Part shown: piece by piece, positions 26,794-35,111 of the stretch | How the letters are laid out: every line of letters begins with the position of its first letter | Numbering within the stretch: the stretch's first letter is position 1 | NCBI RefSeq assembly: GCF_009712425.2 | Contig: NZ_VCJR02000002.1 | Span: forward strand, 434,001 to 498,000 | Direction: 5' to 3' | Origin: Aquisalinus luteolus | GTDB lineage: Bacteria; Pseudomonadota; Alphaproteobacteria; Caulobacterales; Parvularculaceae | Length of the DNA stretch: 64,000 nucleotides | Translations under genes and position numbers: made by a program | The notes under the pieces: model-generated | The model's input: the letters and a program-made list of their open reading frames with translations, nothing else | What the model was told of the DNA's origin: nothing | Databases searched by the model: none

Positions 26794-27999
26794 ATGACCC
26801 AGAACTCGGTCCTCATCATCATCGGCGGCGGCATCGCGGCGTACAAGTCGCTGGAAGTCATCCGCGAACTGTCGCGCCGGGGCATCAGGTCCCGCGCGAT
26901 TCTGACGAAGGCGGGCGCAGAGTTCATCACGCCGCTCTCCGTCGCCAGCCTGACCGGGGACAAATGCTATACCGACCTGTTCGACCTGACCGACGAAGCG
27001 GAGATGGGTCATATCGAGCTGTCCCGCTCTGCCGATTTGGTCCTCGTCACTCCCGCGACTGCCGATCTGATGGCGAAGACGGCGAACGGCCTTGCCAATG
27101 ACCTCGCCTCGACCGCGCTGCTTGCCACCGACAAACCGGTCATCTGGGCGCCCGCCATGAACGTCCGCATGTGGGAACACCCGGCGACGAAACGCAATGT
27201 CCGCACGCTGAAGGATGATGGCGGCACATTCGTCGGTCCGGGCGAGGGCGAGATGGCCTGCGGCGAGTTCGGCCCCGGTCGCCTTGCCGAGCCGAAGGAA
27301 ATCGCCGATGCCGTCGAGGCCTGGTTCGATGCCCATGCCGATGGTCGCCTGAAGGGCCAGCATGTCCTCGTCACCGCCGGGCCGACGCACGAGCCGCTAG
27401 ACCCAGTGCGCTATATCGCCAACCGCTCCTCCGGCAAGCAGGGCTATGCCATTGCCCGCGCGCTCGCCAAGATGGGCGCGAAAGTCACCCTCGTCACCGG
27501 CCCGACCGGTCTGGCCCCGCCTGCCGGTGTCGAAACGGTGAAGGTCGAGACGGCCCGCCAGATGCTCGCCGCCTGCGAGGCCGCTCTGCCCGCCGACTGC
27601 GCCGTGTGCTGTGCTGCCGTCGCCGACTATCGCCCGCAGATCGAGACCGAGCACAAGATCAAGAAGGAGCGCGGGGGCCTCTCCGCCATTCCGCTGTCGG
27701 AAAACCCGGATATCCTCCGCACCCTGTCGAACCACGATACCGCCCGCCCGCGCCTCGTCATCGGCTTTGCGGCGGAGACGGACGATGTCATCGGTCATGC
27801 CGATGCCAAGCGCAAGCGCAAGGGTTGCGACTGGATCGTCGCCAATGATGTCTCCCCCGGCACCGGCACGATGGGCGGGGACAACAACACCGTCACCATC
27901 CTGTCGGAGGATGGCGAGGAAGAATGGGACAACATGCCCAAGGCCGCCGTCGCCGGCCGCCTCGCTGACAAGATCGCCGATACGCTGTTGAAGGGTTAG
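26794..27999 (+). CDS. coaBC: Bifunctional phosphopantothenoylcysteine decarboxylase/synthetase
   Basis: A 401-residue bifunctional coenzyme A enzyme. The N-terminal CoaC part (about 1-185) binds FMN and has the active asparagine in APAMNVRMW and the cysteine in EMACGEFGPGR. The C-terminal CoaB part (about 190-401) has VTAGPTHEPLDPVRYIANRSS at its start and the CTP-binding KIKKE and ANDVSPG segments. Coding direction and spacing place it in the ubiE-ubiB operon. In many alphaproteobacteria dut follows coaBC, but here dut is about 14 kb away. Confidence 0.96.
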   Translation: MTQNSVLIIIGGGIAAYKSLEVIRELSRRGIRSRAILTKAGAEFITPLSVASLTGDKCYTDLFDLTDEAEMGHIELSRSADLVLVTPATADLMAKTANGLANDLASTALLATDKPVIWAPAMNVRMWEHPATKRNVRTLKDDGGTFVGPGEGEMACGEFGPGRLAEPKEIADAVEAWFDAHADGRLKGQHVLVTAGPTHEPLDPVRYIANRSSGKQGYAIARALAKMGAKVTLVTGPTGLAPPAGVETVKVETARQMLAACEAALPADCAVCCAAVADYRPQIETEHKIKKERGGLSAIPLSENPDILRTLSNHDTARPRLVIGFAAETDDVIGHADAKRKRKGCDWIVANDVSPGTGTMGGDNNTVTILSEDGEEEWDNMPKAAVAGRLADKIADTLLKG

Positions 28000-28005
28000 G
28001 TTCCC

Positions 28006-29541
28006 CTAGCGCACAATTTCTGCCTTGCAATGCCGCGCGACAAACTCTCCATGGGCGGGCAGGGCGCCTGCGACACGCCGGATCTCGTCGCGCATCCTGT
28101 CCAGTGCATTGATGACAAAATCATCCGGCAGGGCTGCTGCGGCGGCATTGACGCTCTGTGGGCAGACATTCTGGCCCATCAGCACAGCAAGCCAGCTCGG
28201 GTCCTTGAAGATCGAGTGGTTCTCGTCGCTGAGGATATGGCCGGAGGTCCGGAATATCGCCATGCGGTGGGCGAGTCGCGGTGGCGGCGCCATGGTGCGC
28301 ATCTCGTTCCAGAATGGCGTGTCGTCGCGCTCGGTCGCGTGATAATGCAGGAACAGGAAGTCACGGATATACTGGTACTCGTGCCCGACCAGCGTGTTGT
28401 ATTCATCGACCAGCGCAGGGTCGCAGGCGGTGTCCGGGAACAGTGCCTGCAGCTTGGCAAGCCCCTCCTGGATCAGGTGGATGGAGGTCGATTCCAGCGG
28501 CTCGAGGAACCCGCCTGAAAGCCCGAGGGCGATGCAGTTCCTGTTCCAGAACTTTTCCCGCCGTCCGGTCGTGAACCGCAACAGGCGCGGCTCGCCCAGC
28601 GGTGCCCCGGCAAGCGAGTCCATCAACGTCGCGGTCGCCTCGTCATCGCTGACATATCCGGAACAATAGACATGGCCATTGCCGAGCCGGTGCTGCAGCG
28701 GGATGCGCCATTGCCAGCCTGCCTTGCGGGCATGGGCGAGCGTAAAGGGCGGTGGCGGGCCCGCCGTCTCGCACCCCACGGCGACGGCCCTGTCGCAAGG
28801 CAGCCAGCCCGACCAGTCCTCGAACGGTGTCTCCAGTGCCTTGCCGATCAGCAGCCCGCGAAAGCCGGTGCAGTCGAGGAACAATTCACCTGAAACCGTC
28901 TCGCCGCTTTCCAGCCTCAGGCTCTCGATAAAGCCGTCCTCGCCGCGCAAGGACACATCGACGATCTTGCCTTCCGTGCGCTGAACACCCCGCGCCTCTG
29001 CATAGGCGCGCAGGTATCTGGCATAAAGCCCGGCATCGAGATGAAAGGCATAATGCAGGTTCGCGTAAGGCGCGCGCGGGTCCTGCTGTATCGGCTGGAA
29101 CCGGCCCATTTCTGCGGCGACGGCTGACAGGTTGAAATCGGTCAGCGGCGCGTCATGGCCGATGCCCTGCGCCTTCATCCATAGCTGGTGAAACGGAATG
29201 CCGTTATGCTCCACGCCGAACGTGCCGAACGGGTGGATGTAGGAATGGCCGAGCCGGGTCCAGTCGCGGAACTCGATGCCCAGCTTGAACGTGCCCTGTG
29301 TGTGCCTGACGAATTCCTGCTCGCTGATGCCCAGCAGGGCGTTGAAATTGCGCAGGGGCGGAATGGTCGCCTCGCCGACACCGACCGTGCCGATCTCCTC
29401 GGACTCGACCAGGCGGATTGATATGCGCTTGTGCTCGAACATCCGGGCAAGGAAGGCCGCAGCCATCCACCCGGCGGTGCCACCGCCGGCGATGACGATC
29501 TGACTGATTGCCCCCGTCTTGATTGCCCTGTGTTCCCTCAT
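28006..29541 (-). CDS. Flavin-dependent tryptophan halogenase family protein
   Basis: A 511-residue flavin-dependent halogenase relative. The FAD motif is GGGTAGW (19-25), the chlorination lysine is Lys86 in TFKLGIEF, the WxWxIP motif is at 276-281 (WQWRIP), and the second catalytic residue Glu347 lies in GFLEPLEST. All residues needed for halogenation are therefore present. A free indole or tryptophan-like substrate is suggested by family, but marine halogenases often use other aromatics. AAGGG lies upstream of the ATG. No flavin reductase, peptide synthetase or polyketide synthase gene is close, so it is an orphan. Confidence 0.92.
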   Translation of the reverse strand: MREHRAIKTGAISQIVIAGGGTAGWMAAAFLARMFEHKRISIRLVESEEIGTVGVGEATIPPLRNFNALLGISEQEFVRHTQGTFKLGIEFRDWTRLGHSYIHPFGTFGVEHNGIPFHQLWMKAQGIGHDAPLTDFNLSAVAAEMGRFQPIQQDPRAPYANLHYAFHLDAGLYARYLRAYAEARGVQRTEGKIVDVSLRGEDGFIESLRLESGETVSGELFLDCTGFRGLLIGKALETPFEDWSGWLPCDRAVAVGCETAGPPPPFTLAHARKAGWQWRIPLQHRLGNGHVYCSGYVSDDEATATLMDSLAGAPLGEPRLLRFTTGRREKFWNRNCIALGLSGGFLEPLESTSIHLIQEGLAKLQALFPDTACDPALVDEYNTLVGHEYQYIRDFLFLHYHATERDDTPFWNEMRTMAPPPRLAHRMAIFRTSGHILSDENHSIFKDPSWLAVLMGQNVCPQSVNAAAAALPDDFVINALDRMRDEIRRVAGALPAHGEFVARHCKAEIVR

Positions 29542-29612
29542 GATGTGCCCTTGGGATCAGATTATGACGGGTTCAGATCGTAGGCAATATCCGTATGCAC
29601 ATTAGCTGGGTA

Positions 29613-31031
29613 TCATTCCAGCGGAATATTTATCGAGACAATACGCCCATCACCGGACACAAGAGGATAAAGACGCGCTTCATTCAAGGCGTCGATATAG
29701 GCCTGCCTTGGATCAGAGAGCTTCTTGTAAACAATATCTGCCAAGCTGATGATCGCGTCAGGGTCTGCGCCAAGCCGGTGCATGGTCGAGAAATACTGCC
29801 AGCTGCCTGTACTGCCCTCGCGCCGGTCGAGCGCAAGCTCCTTCAGAAAGCCATGCAGGTTATGATCGGGCAGCAGGCTCGCCGTGATGATAGCGACAAG
29901 GTCACCGCATTCATAATAAGCCAGTTCGGCGTCTCTTTTGCCGGCGCCCTCCAGCGGCCCGTCCTGCAGATATGCGTCGCACTCGGTCAAGGCGCGATCG
30001 TAGGTTTCCGCGAGGTTGACTGCATTGCCATCTAGCGAGGCGACAATCTGGTTCGCCATGGCGTTGGCGGACCCCTCCATCATCCAAGTGCTGTCACCAC
30101 TCAATATCTCAAGCCCGGCCGTAAGCTGGTAGAGATGGGCTGCCTCATGGGCAAAGAACCACCGCATGCTGTCCATTATGTCGGCATCTTCGTTGCGCAA
30201 GGCATCGCCTGCAATCTGTAACATCAAGGTGTTGCCAAAGGCGCTGCCCGAATTTCTGTATCCTGATGCGCCATATCCGTCGAAGGCGATCAGCAGGGTT
30301 GCCCGTTGCTCAAGTTCAAATCCCCAGCGTTTCTCGTGCTCGGCGAAGATGGCGGTGACTTCTTCATCAAGGTTTTCGCGAAGCCACTCCGGCAGGGCAC
30401 TATCGATCACACCGACAAAGCTGTTTCCTTCCTCAATGCGCCCTAGGCCAGTATAGATATGGGTGCCGCCGCCGAAGGTGACATGAACGGCAGTTCCGTC
30501 GATCAGCGCGCCTTCCATGATGACCGGTTCATCGGATGTGAATGTTACGCCTAGGGTCGGCTGCTTTCCCTGCCAACGGAAAAGATCGCCTTGCAGATCA
30601 GCGACGTCTGCGGCGTCTAACGCTGGTAGCAGGTCAAACTGACCGGTAAAGAGCGTGAGTCCACCATCAGTGAACGGAATAAACGGGTTGGCATCGGGAA
30701 TGTTTATGGTCGTATAGGCCGTGATATCGAAACTTGCAGTCGTCGATGGGGTATCAAGAAGGATCGTGTCGAACCCGCCAATATTTCGGATTTCAACACC
30801 GGAGGAGAGGGACGTCCAAAACCGTTCCCTGTAGCCTCCCGTATAACGATTGAAGAACATGGCCTTTTGAGGCCTGTCAAAGTGATAGGTGACGGTCCAT
30901 GTGCCCTGTTCATGCACGATATGTGCGGTCACCCCCGTGCCATCGACAAGGCCTGTATCTTGGGCGAAAAGCATGGAGGGTGGCAACAGGCACAAGAATA
31001 TCGCCGTCAGAAAAACCTGTATTTTCGTCAC
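29613..31031 (-). CDS. Exported protein with HEXXH gluzincin-like motif
   Basis: A 472-residue secreted protein with a signal peptide ending MLFAQ. The C-terminal half has HEAAH (295-299) followed 20 residues later by Glu319 in WMMEGSANAMA, the arrangement of gluzincin zinc proteases. The N-terminal half (about 25-230) is beta-rich with YHFDRPQKAMFFNR near its start, resembling the N-domain of M61 or M1 peptidases. I would call it a putative metalloprotease. The GTG at 31031 is chosen because it gives a normal signal peptide and has GAGGGG upstream; longer frames lack one. Confidence 0.65.
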   Translation of the reverse strand: MTKIQVFLTAIFLCLLPPSMLFAQDTGLVDGTGVTAHIVHEQGTWTVTYHFDRPQKAMFFNRYTGGYRERFWTSLSSGVEIRNIGGFDTILLDTPSTTASFDITAYTTINIPDANPFIPFTDGGLTLFTGQFDLLPALDAADVADLQGDLFRWQGKQPTLGVTFTSDEPVIMEGALIDGTAVHVTFGGGTHIYTGLGRIEEGNSFVGVIDSALPEWLRENLDEEVTAIFAEHEKRWGFELEQRATLLIAFDGYGASGYRNSGSAFGNTLMLQIAGDALRNEDADIMDSMRWFFAHEAAHLYQLTAGLEILSGDSTWMMEGSANAMANQIVASLDGNAVNLAETYDRALTECDAYLQDGPLEGAGKRDAELAYYECGDLVAIITASLLPDHNLHGFLKELALDRREGSTGSWQYFSTMHRLGADPDAIISLADIVYKKLSDPRQAYIDALNEARLYPLVSGDGRIVSINIPLE

Positions 31032-31111
31032 ATGCCCCTCACATTTTACCAAGCCGATGAGGACGTTATCGGTGCAGCTGGCCGGAGGCAAGCATCAGAC
31101 GGTGAGCATCC

Positions 31112-31978
31112 TCAAACCCGCTCCAGCCATTTCTGGATCGCCTTCCTTGCGGCCGGTTCTTCCAGCGTAGGGGCGTGGCCGGTAATGGCGACCTCGCACA
31201 CATCCATCTGTGGCTGGACGTCCTTCATGGTGCTGACGATTTCCGGTGTCAGCAGGTCGGACAGCGCCCCGCGTACGCATAGCAGCGGGCCGGAGAGGGC
31301 GGCGAAGCCAGGCTCCAGCGCCGGGGCGGGGCCGGCCTCGGCCAGCGCCTTCGCGATGCCGGTGTCGTAGTCCAGCTCGATGCCCTTGTCCGTCACCGTG
31401 CAGACGCGGCGGGCGAAGACCTGCCAGAAACTGTCATGGCGCCTCGGAAAGGCGACCTCGTTGATCGCCTTGACGCCTTCGCCTGCCTCGGCCCAGCTCT
31501 CCCACGGGCCTGATCCGCCGACATAGCCGGCGATGCGGGCGAGGCCTTCGGGTGCCAGTTGCGGGCCTATATCGTTCAGTACCGCGCCGGAGACGGCATC
31601 CGGGTTGTCGGCGGCGATCAGCATGGTCACGATGCCGCCCAGCGATGTGCCGATGAACAGCGCGTCGGTCAGGCCGCGCGCCTCCATCATCGCCTTCACG
31701 TCGGCTGCATAGATGTTGGGATGATAATGGCTGTATTCCGCATCGCGGTCCGACGCGCCGCGCCCGCGCAGGGAAACGGCGATCACCTCGCAGGCCGGTC
31801 CGGTGAAGGCGCGGGAGGTGAGCCATCCGGCCAGCCCCTCGAAATCGCGCTCATTGCGGGTCAGCCCCGGCAGGCAGATGATCGATGGCGCATTGACGCC
31901 CGCCGCCGGGTGGCGGCGTACGGTCGCATGCAGGGTGAGGCCGTCAGGCGTCTCGAACGTGTAATTTTCCCCGGTCAT
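31112..31978 (-). CDS. Alpha/beta-fold hydrolase
   Basis: A 288-residue alpha/beta hydrolase. The oxyanion region is CLPGLTRNERDF, the nucleophile serine is in FIGTSLGG, the acid is the aspartate in RGALSDLLTPE and the histidine is in ITGHAPTLEEP. The VSLRGRGASDRD loop is typical of esterase- or lactonase-like members. There is no signal peptide, so it acts in the cytosol. Its substrate cannot be inferred. It is 80 bases downstream of the HEXXH gene start on the same strand order and divergent from oppB. Confidence 0.88.
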   Translation of the reverse strand: MTGENYTFETPDGLTLHATVRRHPAAGVNAPSIICLPGLTRNERDFEGLAGWLTSRAFTGPACEVIAVSLRGRGASDRDAEYSHYHPNIYAADVKAMMEARGLTDALFIGTSLGGIVTMLIAADNPDAVSGAVLNDIGPQLAPEGLARIAGYVGGSGPWESWAEAGEGVKAINEVAFPRRHDSFWQVFARRVCTVTDKGIELDYDTGIAKALAEAGPAPALEPGFAALSGPLLCVRGALSDLLTPEIVSTMKDVQPQMDVCEVAITGHAPTLEEPAARKAIQKWLERV

Positions 31979-32212
31979 CCAGCCTATCTAGCACGCTCGT
32001 TCGCTACCGCCAGTTCTTCCTTTTGAACACCGTGGCCGGCTTGACCGATAATGAGGCGAGTTAGAAAGTAACATACACTCTTGCGCGGCTTTGAAAGATT
32101 CTGTTAAGTGAGCGCTTCGCGATGCCGCGCCCATCATAGCTACGGGCACGGCATTCCTGTATTGTAGTGGCGTCATCAACCAGGAGCGGCCGTAAGGCGC
32201 GGAAAAGGGCAC

Positions 32213-33166
32213 ATGCTGGTTTACACCCTGAAACGGCTCCTTTCGGCGATCCCGACGATCCTCGTCGTCATTGCCGTGTCGTTCTTCATGATGCGCATCG
32301 CGCCGGGCGGCCCGTTCACCAGCGATCGCAACGTCACCCCGGCGATCGAGGCAAACCTCAACGCCAAGTACAATCTCGACGACCCGCTGATCATCCAGTT
32401 CTTCAAATATATGGGGAACGTGCTGCAGGGCGATTTCGGGCCTAGCTTCAAGTATCAGGACTTCACGGTGACCGAGCTGGTGCTGGACGGGCTGCCGGTC
32501 TCGGCGACGCTGGGCCTGTCGTCGCTGGCGCTGGCCATGCTGGTCGGGTCGTTCCTCGGGGTGATGGCGGCGCTGCGCCAGAACAAGCCGACCGATTACG
32601 GCGTCATGACCGTGGCGATGGCGGGCATCACCATCCCGAACTTCGTCACTGCGCCGGTGATGGTGCTGATCTTCGCGGTCTGGAATGACTGGCTGCCGAC
32701 GGCGGGCTGGGTTGGCTGGGACCGGATCGACACGATGGGCGGGGATGCCTTCATCAAGTCGCTCATCCTGCCGGTGATCACCCTGGCGCTGCCGCAGATC
32801 GCGATCATCTCGCGGCTCATGCGCGGCTCGATGATCGAGGTGATGCGCTCCAACTTCATCCGCACGGCCAAGGCGAAGGGACTTTCCGCCGGCACCATCG
32901 TGCGCCGCCACGCGCTGCGCGCCGCGATCCTGCCGCTGGTATCCTATCTGGGCCCGGCGACTGCTGCGCTCCTGTCCGGCTCCCTCGTGATCGAGCGCAT
33001 CTTCGCGCTGCCGGGGATCGGGCAATACTTCGTCACCGGCGCGCTTAACCGCGACTACACGCTCGTCATGGGCGTCGTCATTCTCTACGCCACGCTGATC
33101 GTGATCCTGAACCTGATCGCCGATTTGATCATCGCCTCTCTCGATCCGAAAGTGAAACTGTCCTGA
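32213..33166 (+). CDS. oppB: Oligopeptide ABC transporter permease OppB
   Basis: A 317-residue DppB/OppB-type permease with six predicted membrane helices. The N-terminus YTLKRLLSAIPTILVV and the large periplasmic loop containing NLDDPLIIQF are typical. The EAA loop, which docks the ATPase, is FIRTAKAKGLSAGTIVRRHALR. AAAAGGG precedes the ATG. The stop shares one base with the oppC start (TGATG), so the two are translationally coupled. No oppD/oppF ATPase genes are in the window; oppA lies 3.3 kb downstream. Confidence 0.95.
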   Translation: MLVYTLKRLLSAIPTILVVIAVSFFMMRIAPGGPFTSDRNVTPAIEANLNAKYNLDDPLIIQFFKYMGNVLQGDFGPSFKYQDFTVTELVLDGLPVSATLGLSSLALAMLVGSFLGVMAALRQNKPTDYGVMTVAMAGITIPNFVTAPVMVLIFAVWNDWLPTAGWVGWDRIDTMGGDAFIKSLILPVITLALPQIAIISRLMRGSMIEVMRSNFIRTAKAKGLSAGTIVRRHALRAAILPLVSYLGPATAALLSGSLVIERIFALPGIGQYFVTGALNRDYTLVMGVVILYATLIVILNLIADLIIASLDPKVKLS

Positions 33167-34098
33167 TGTCCGAGACACCGCCACCCCCCGGCGCCGAACC
33201 AGGCATGCCGCATCAGCACCCGAATGCCGAGGCGATGGAAGCTTCCGCAGCGGTGAAGGGCCGTTCCCTGTGGGAAGATGCGCGCCGCCGCCTGTTCTCC
33301 AACAAGGCCGCCGTCGCCTCGATGATCATCCTCGCCGTGCTGGTGCTTGCCGCCGTGATCGGGCCGGAGATCACCCCGCATGATTTTCGCGCCATCGCTT
33401 ATGGCAATAACGACCTGCCGCCGAGCTGGAGCCACTGGATGGGCACCGACAGCATTGGCCGCGACGTGCTGGCGCGCACGCTGATCGGCGCGCGGGTGTC
33501 GCTCGCCGTCGGGCTGATCGCGACCTTCGTCTCGCTGGTCATCGGCGTCATCTGGGGCGCGACCGCAGGCTTTTTCGGCGGCACGGTCGACAACGTCATG
33601 ATGCGCATCGTCGACGTTCTCTATTCGCTGCCCTTCGTCTTCTTCGTCATCATCCTGATGGTCGTCTTCGGCACGTCCCTGTGGATCATGTTCGTTGCCA
33701 TCGGCGCGATCGAATGGCTGACCATGGCGCGGATCGTGCGCGGCCAGACGCTGTCGCTGAAGGAGAAGGAATTCGTCGAGGCTGCCCGCGCCATCGGCGT
33801 GAAGCCGCTGACCATCGTCGCACGTCACATCGTGCCGAACCTGATCGGCCCGGTCATCATCTACGTCACGCTGACGATCCCCTATGCGATCCTTGCCGAA
33901 AGCTTCCTGTCCTTCCTCGGGCTGGGTGTGCAGGAGCCGCTGACTTCGTGGGGCGTGCTGATCTCGGAAGGGGCCAACGGCATGCAGACCGCCCCATGGG
34001 CGCTGCTTTTCCCGGCGGGCATGATGGCGTTGACCCTGTTCTGTTTCAACTTCATCGGCGACGGCCTGCGCGACGCGCTCGATCCGAAAGACCGGTAG
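33166..34098 (+). CDS. oppC: Oligopeptide ABC transporter permease OppC
   Basis: A 310-residue DppC/OppC-type permease. It has the N-terminal OppC segment with one helix (AAVASMIILAVLVLAAVIGPEI), the HWMGTDSIGRDVLAR motif, five further helices and the EAA loop FVEAARAIGVKPLTIVARHIVPN. It forms the membrane channel with OppB. The first 40 residues are proline-rich and unstructured. A strong bidirectional hairpin ends the transcript 30 bases later. Confidence 0.95.
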   Translation: MSETPPPPGAEPGMPHQHPNAEAMEASAAVKGRSLWEDARRRLFSNKAAVASMIILAVLVLAAVIGPEITPHDFRAIAYGNNDLPPSWSHWMGTDSIGRDVLARTLIGARVSLAVGLIATFVSLVIGVIWGATAGFFGGTVDNVMMRIVDVLYSLPFVFFVIILMVVFGTSLWIMFVAIGAIEWLTMARIVRGQTLSLKEKEFVEAARAIGVKPLTIVARHIVPNLIGPVIIYVTLTIPYAILAESFLSFLGLGVQEPLTSWGVLISEGANGMQTAPWALLFPAGMMALTLFCFNFIGDGLRDALDPKDR

Positions 34099-34127
34099 AC
34101 TCTCCAAAGCAATAACGGACCAACGAA

Positions 34128-34154
34128 AAAGGCCGCGCTATCAGCGCGGCCTTT
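34128..34154. terminator. Bidirectional intrinsic terminator after oppC and the small minus-strand element
   Basis: AAAGGCCGCGCT and AGCGCGGCCTTT form a 12-bp stem with a 3-base loop. On the plus strand it follows oppC; on the minus strand it is followed by five T residues and ends the transcript that would carry the tiny ORF at 34221-34277. Confidence 0.88.
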
Positions 34155-34166
34155 CGAGTCTACGGA

Positions 34167-34189
34167 GGCGGGTCAGTTAGGACCTCGCC
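34167..34189 (-). other. RNA hairpin upstream of the terminator in the small minus-strand transcript
   Basis: On the minus strand GGCGAGGTC and GACCCGCC can pair with one bulge and a six-base loop. With the terminator hairpin and the tiny ORF it suggests a compact structured transcript of roughly 180 bases. Confidence 0.5.
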
Positions 34190-34220
34190 AACGGCTGGGC
34201 TTTCACCCGGAGGACTGCCT

Positions 34221-34277
34221 TCAGGCGCCTACCCTCACCGCTGTCTTGACCTCACCTTCCAATATCACTCTAGACAC
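34221..34277 (-). CDS. Possible 18-residue peptide with near-perfect extended Shine-Dalgarno
   Basis: A GTG at 34277 opens an 18-codon frame (begins SRVILEGEV, ends VRVGA) closed by TGA. Seven bases upstream lies the core of GAAAGGAGGTGGTCC (34279-34293). This can pair along 15 bases with the 3' end of 16S rRNA, with one G-U pair. A promoter-like TTGACA (34338-34343) and CAGCAT (34315-34320), 17 bases apart, lies just upstream on the same strand, and a terminator closes the unit. Whether the peptide or the RNA is the product is unknown. I do not recognise the peptide. Confidence 0.45.
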   Translation of the reverse strand: MSRVILEGEVKTAVRVGA

Positions 34278-34314
34278 TGGACCACCTCCTTTCGATTCGT
34301 TGAACACATCGACT

Positions 34315-34343
34315 ATGCTGACTGTCGTCACGGCATCTGTCAA
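34315..34343 (-). promoter_or_regulatory. Promoter-like -35/-10 pair for the small minus-strand element
   Basis: On the minus strand a consensus TTGACA (34338-34343) is followed after 17 bases by CAGCAT (34315-34320), a weak -10. Transcription would begin near 34308, about 15 bases before the extended Shine-Dalgarno sequence. The site lies downstream of the 199-residue gene's stop codon, so the small element need not depend on that gene. Confidence 0.45.
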
Positions 34344-34370
34344 CGTGCATTCCCGGGAGGAGGGTGCGAC

Positions 34371-34970
34371 TTACTGGACCCGCTTCACGCGGATATTGTC
34401 GCCCAGCGGTTCCACCTTCATGAAGTAGCTGCCCATGGCGCCGCGGCGGATATTGGCTTCCTGCACGAACTGGTCGTCGATACGCTGCAGGCGGCGGTCG
34501 TCGCTTTCCAGCTGTTCCCAGACCTGGCCGTTTTCCAGTACGACGCGGACATTGCCGAGCGGCAGGACGCGATAGGCGAGGATCGGCTGGACCAGCTCCT
34601 CGATCACTTCCTTTTTCTTCTGTTCGCGGCGGAAGATGTTCTCAAGGCCGAACCAGCGCTCGTCCTCTTCCATCTGGCGGGCGAGGTTGTCCTCCTGCGA
34701 CAGGCGGTCGAGTTCTTCCTGTGTCGGTTTCTTCTGGACGACGGTCGGCTGCTGGTCGAGCTTCTCCTCGCGCTCCTTTTCCGGGATCTCGCGGATCGCA
34801 TCGGCAAGGCCGTCATAGCAGGCAAGGCGCGCTTCGACGTCTGCAATCTCGCGGCATTCGGTGAAGGAGTTGGCTTCCTGTGCGCTGGCGGTGATCCCCG
34901 GCAGGGCGAAAGCGATGACACTGGCGGCGCTGATGCCGGCGGCGGAAAGAAGACGCTGAACTGGGGACAT
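34371..34970 (-). CDS. Exported protein of unknown function with N-terminal CREI...LACYD motif
   Basis: A 199-residue protein with a signal peptide ending ITASA. The mature start FTECREIADVEARLACYDGLAD contains two cysteines in a pattern shared by many small proteobacterial periplasmic proteins. A long charged helix follows (about 60-125, rich in glutamate, arginine and lysine), then a beta-rich C-terminus (ILAYRVLPLGNVRVVLENGQVWEQ). The start at 34970 has AGAGG upstream and directly opens the signal peptide. It is divergent from the P450 gene. Function unknown. Confidence 0.7.
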   Translation of the reverse strand: MSPVQRLLSAAGISAASVIAFALPGITASAQEANSFTECREIADVEARLACYDGLADAIREIPEKEREEKLDQQPTVVQKKPTQEELDRLSQEDNLARQMEEDERWFGLENIFRREQKKKEVIEELVQPILAYRVLPLGNVRVVLENGQVWEQLESDDRRLQRIDDQFVQEANIRRGAMGSYFMKVEPLGDNIRVKRVQ

Positions 34971-35111
34971 GGAAACCTCTGAAATTGTCTTTGCCCTGTG
35001 TGGTCGCCGCAGAGTAGGCCGCACAAGCCTTTTGCGTCAATCTGCCATTGGTAATGATATCCTGCCTGCTTACATCCTCTCACAGGGGCGCAGCTGCAGG
35101 AGAGACGAGCC

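Noticed and set aside
32000-32212. Region upstream of oppB checked for RNA genes
   Set aside because: No cloverleaf or riboswitch-like structure or small ORF with a ribosome-binding site was found; it probably holds only the divergent promoters.
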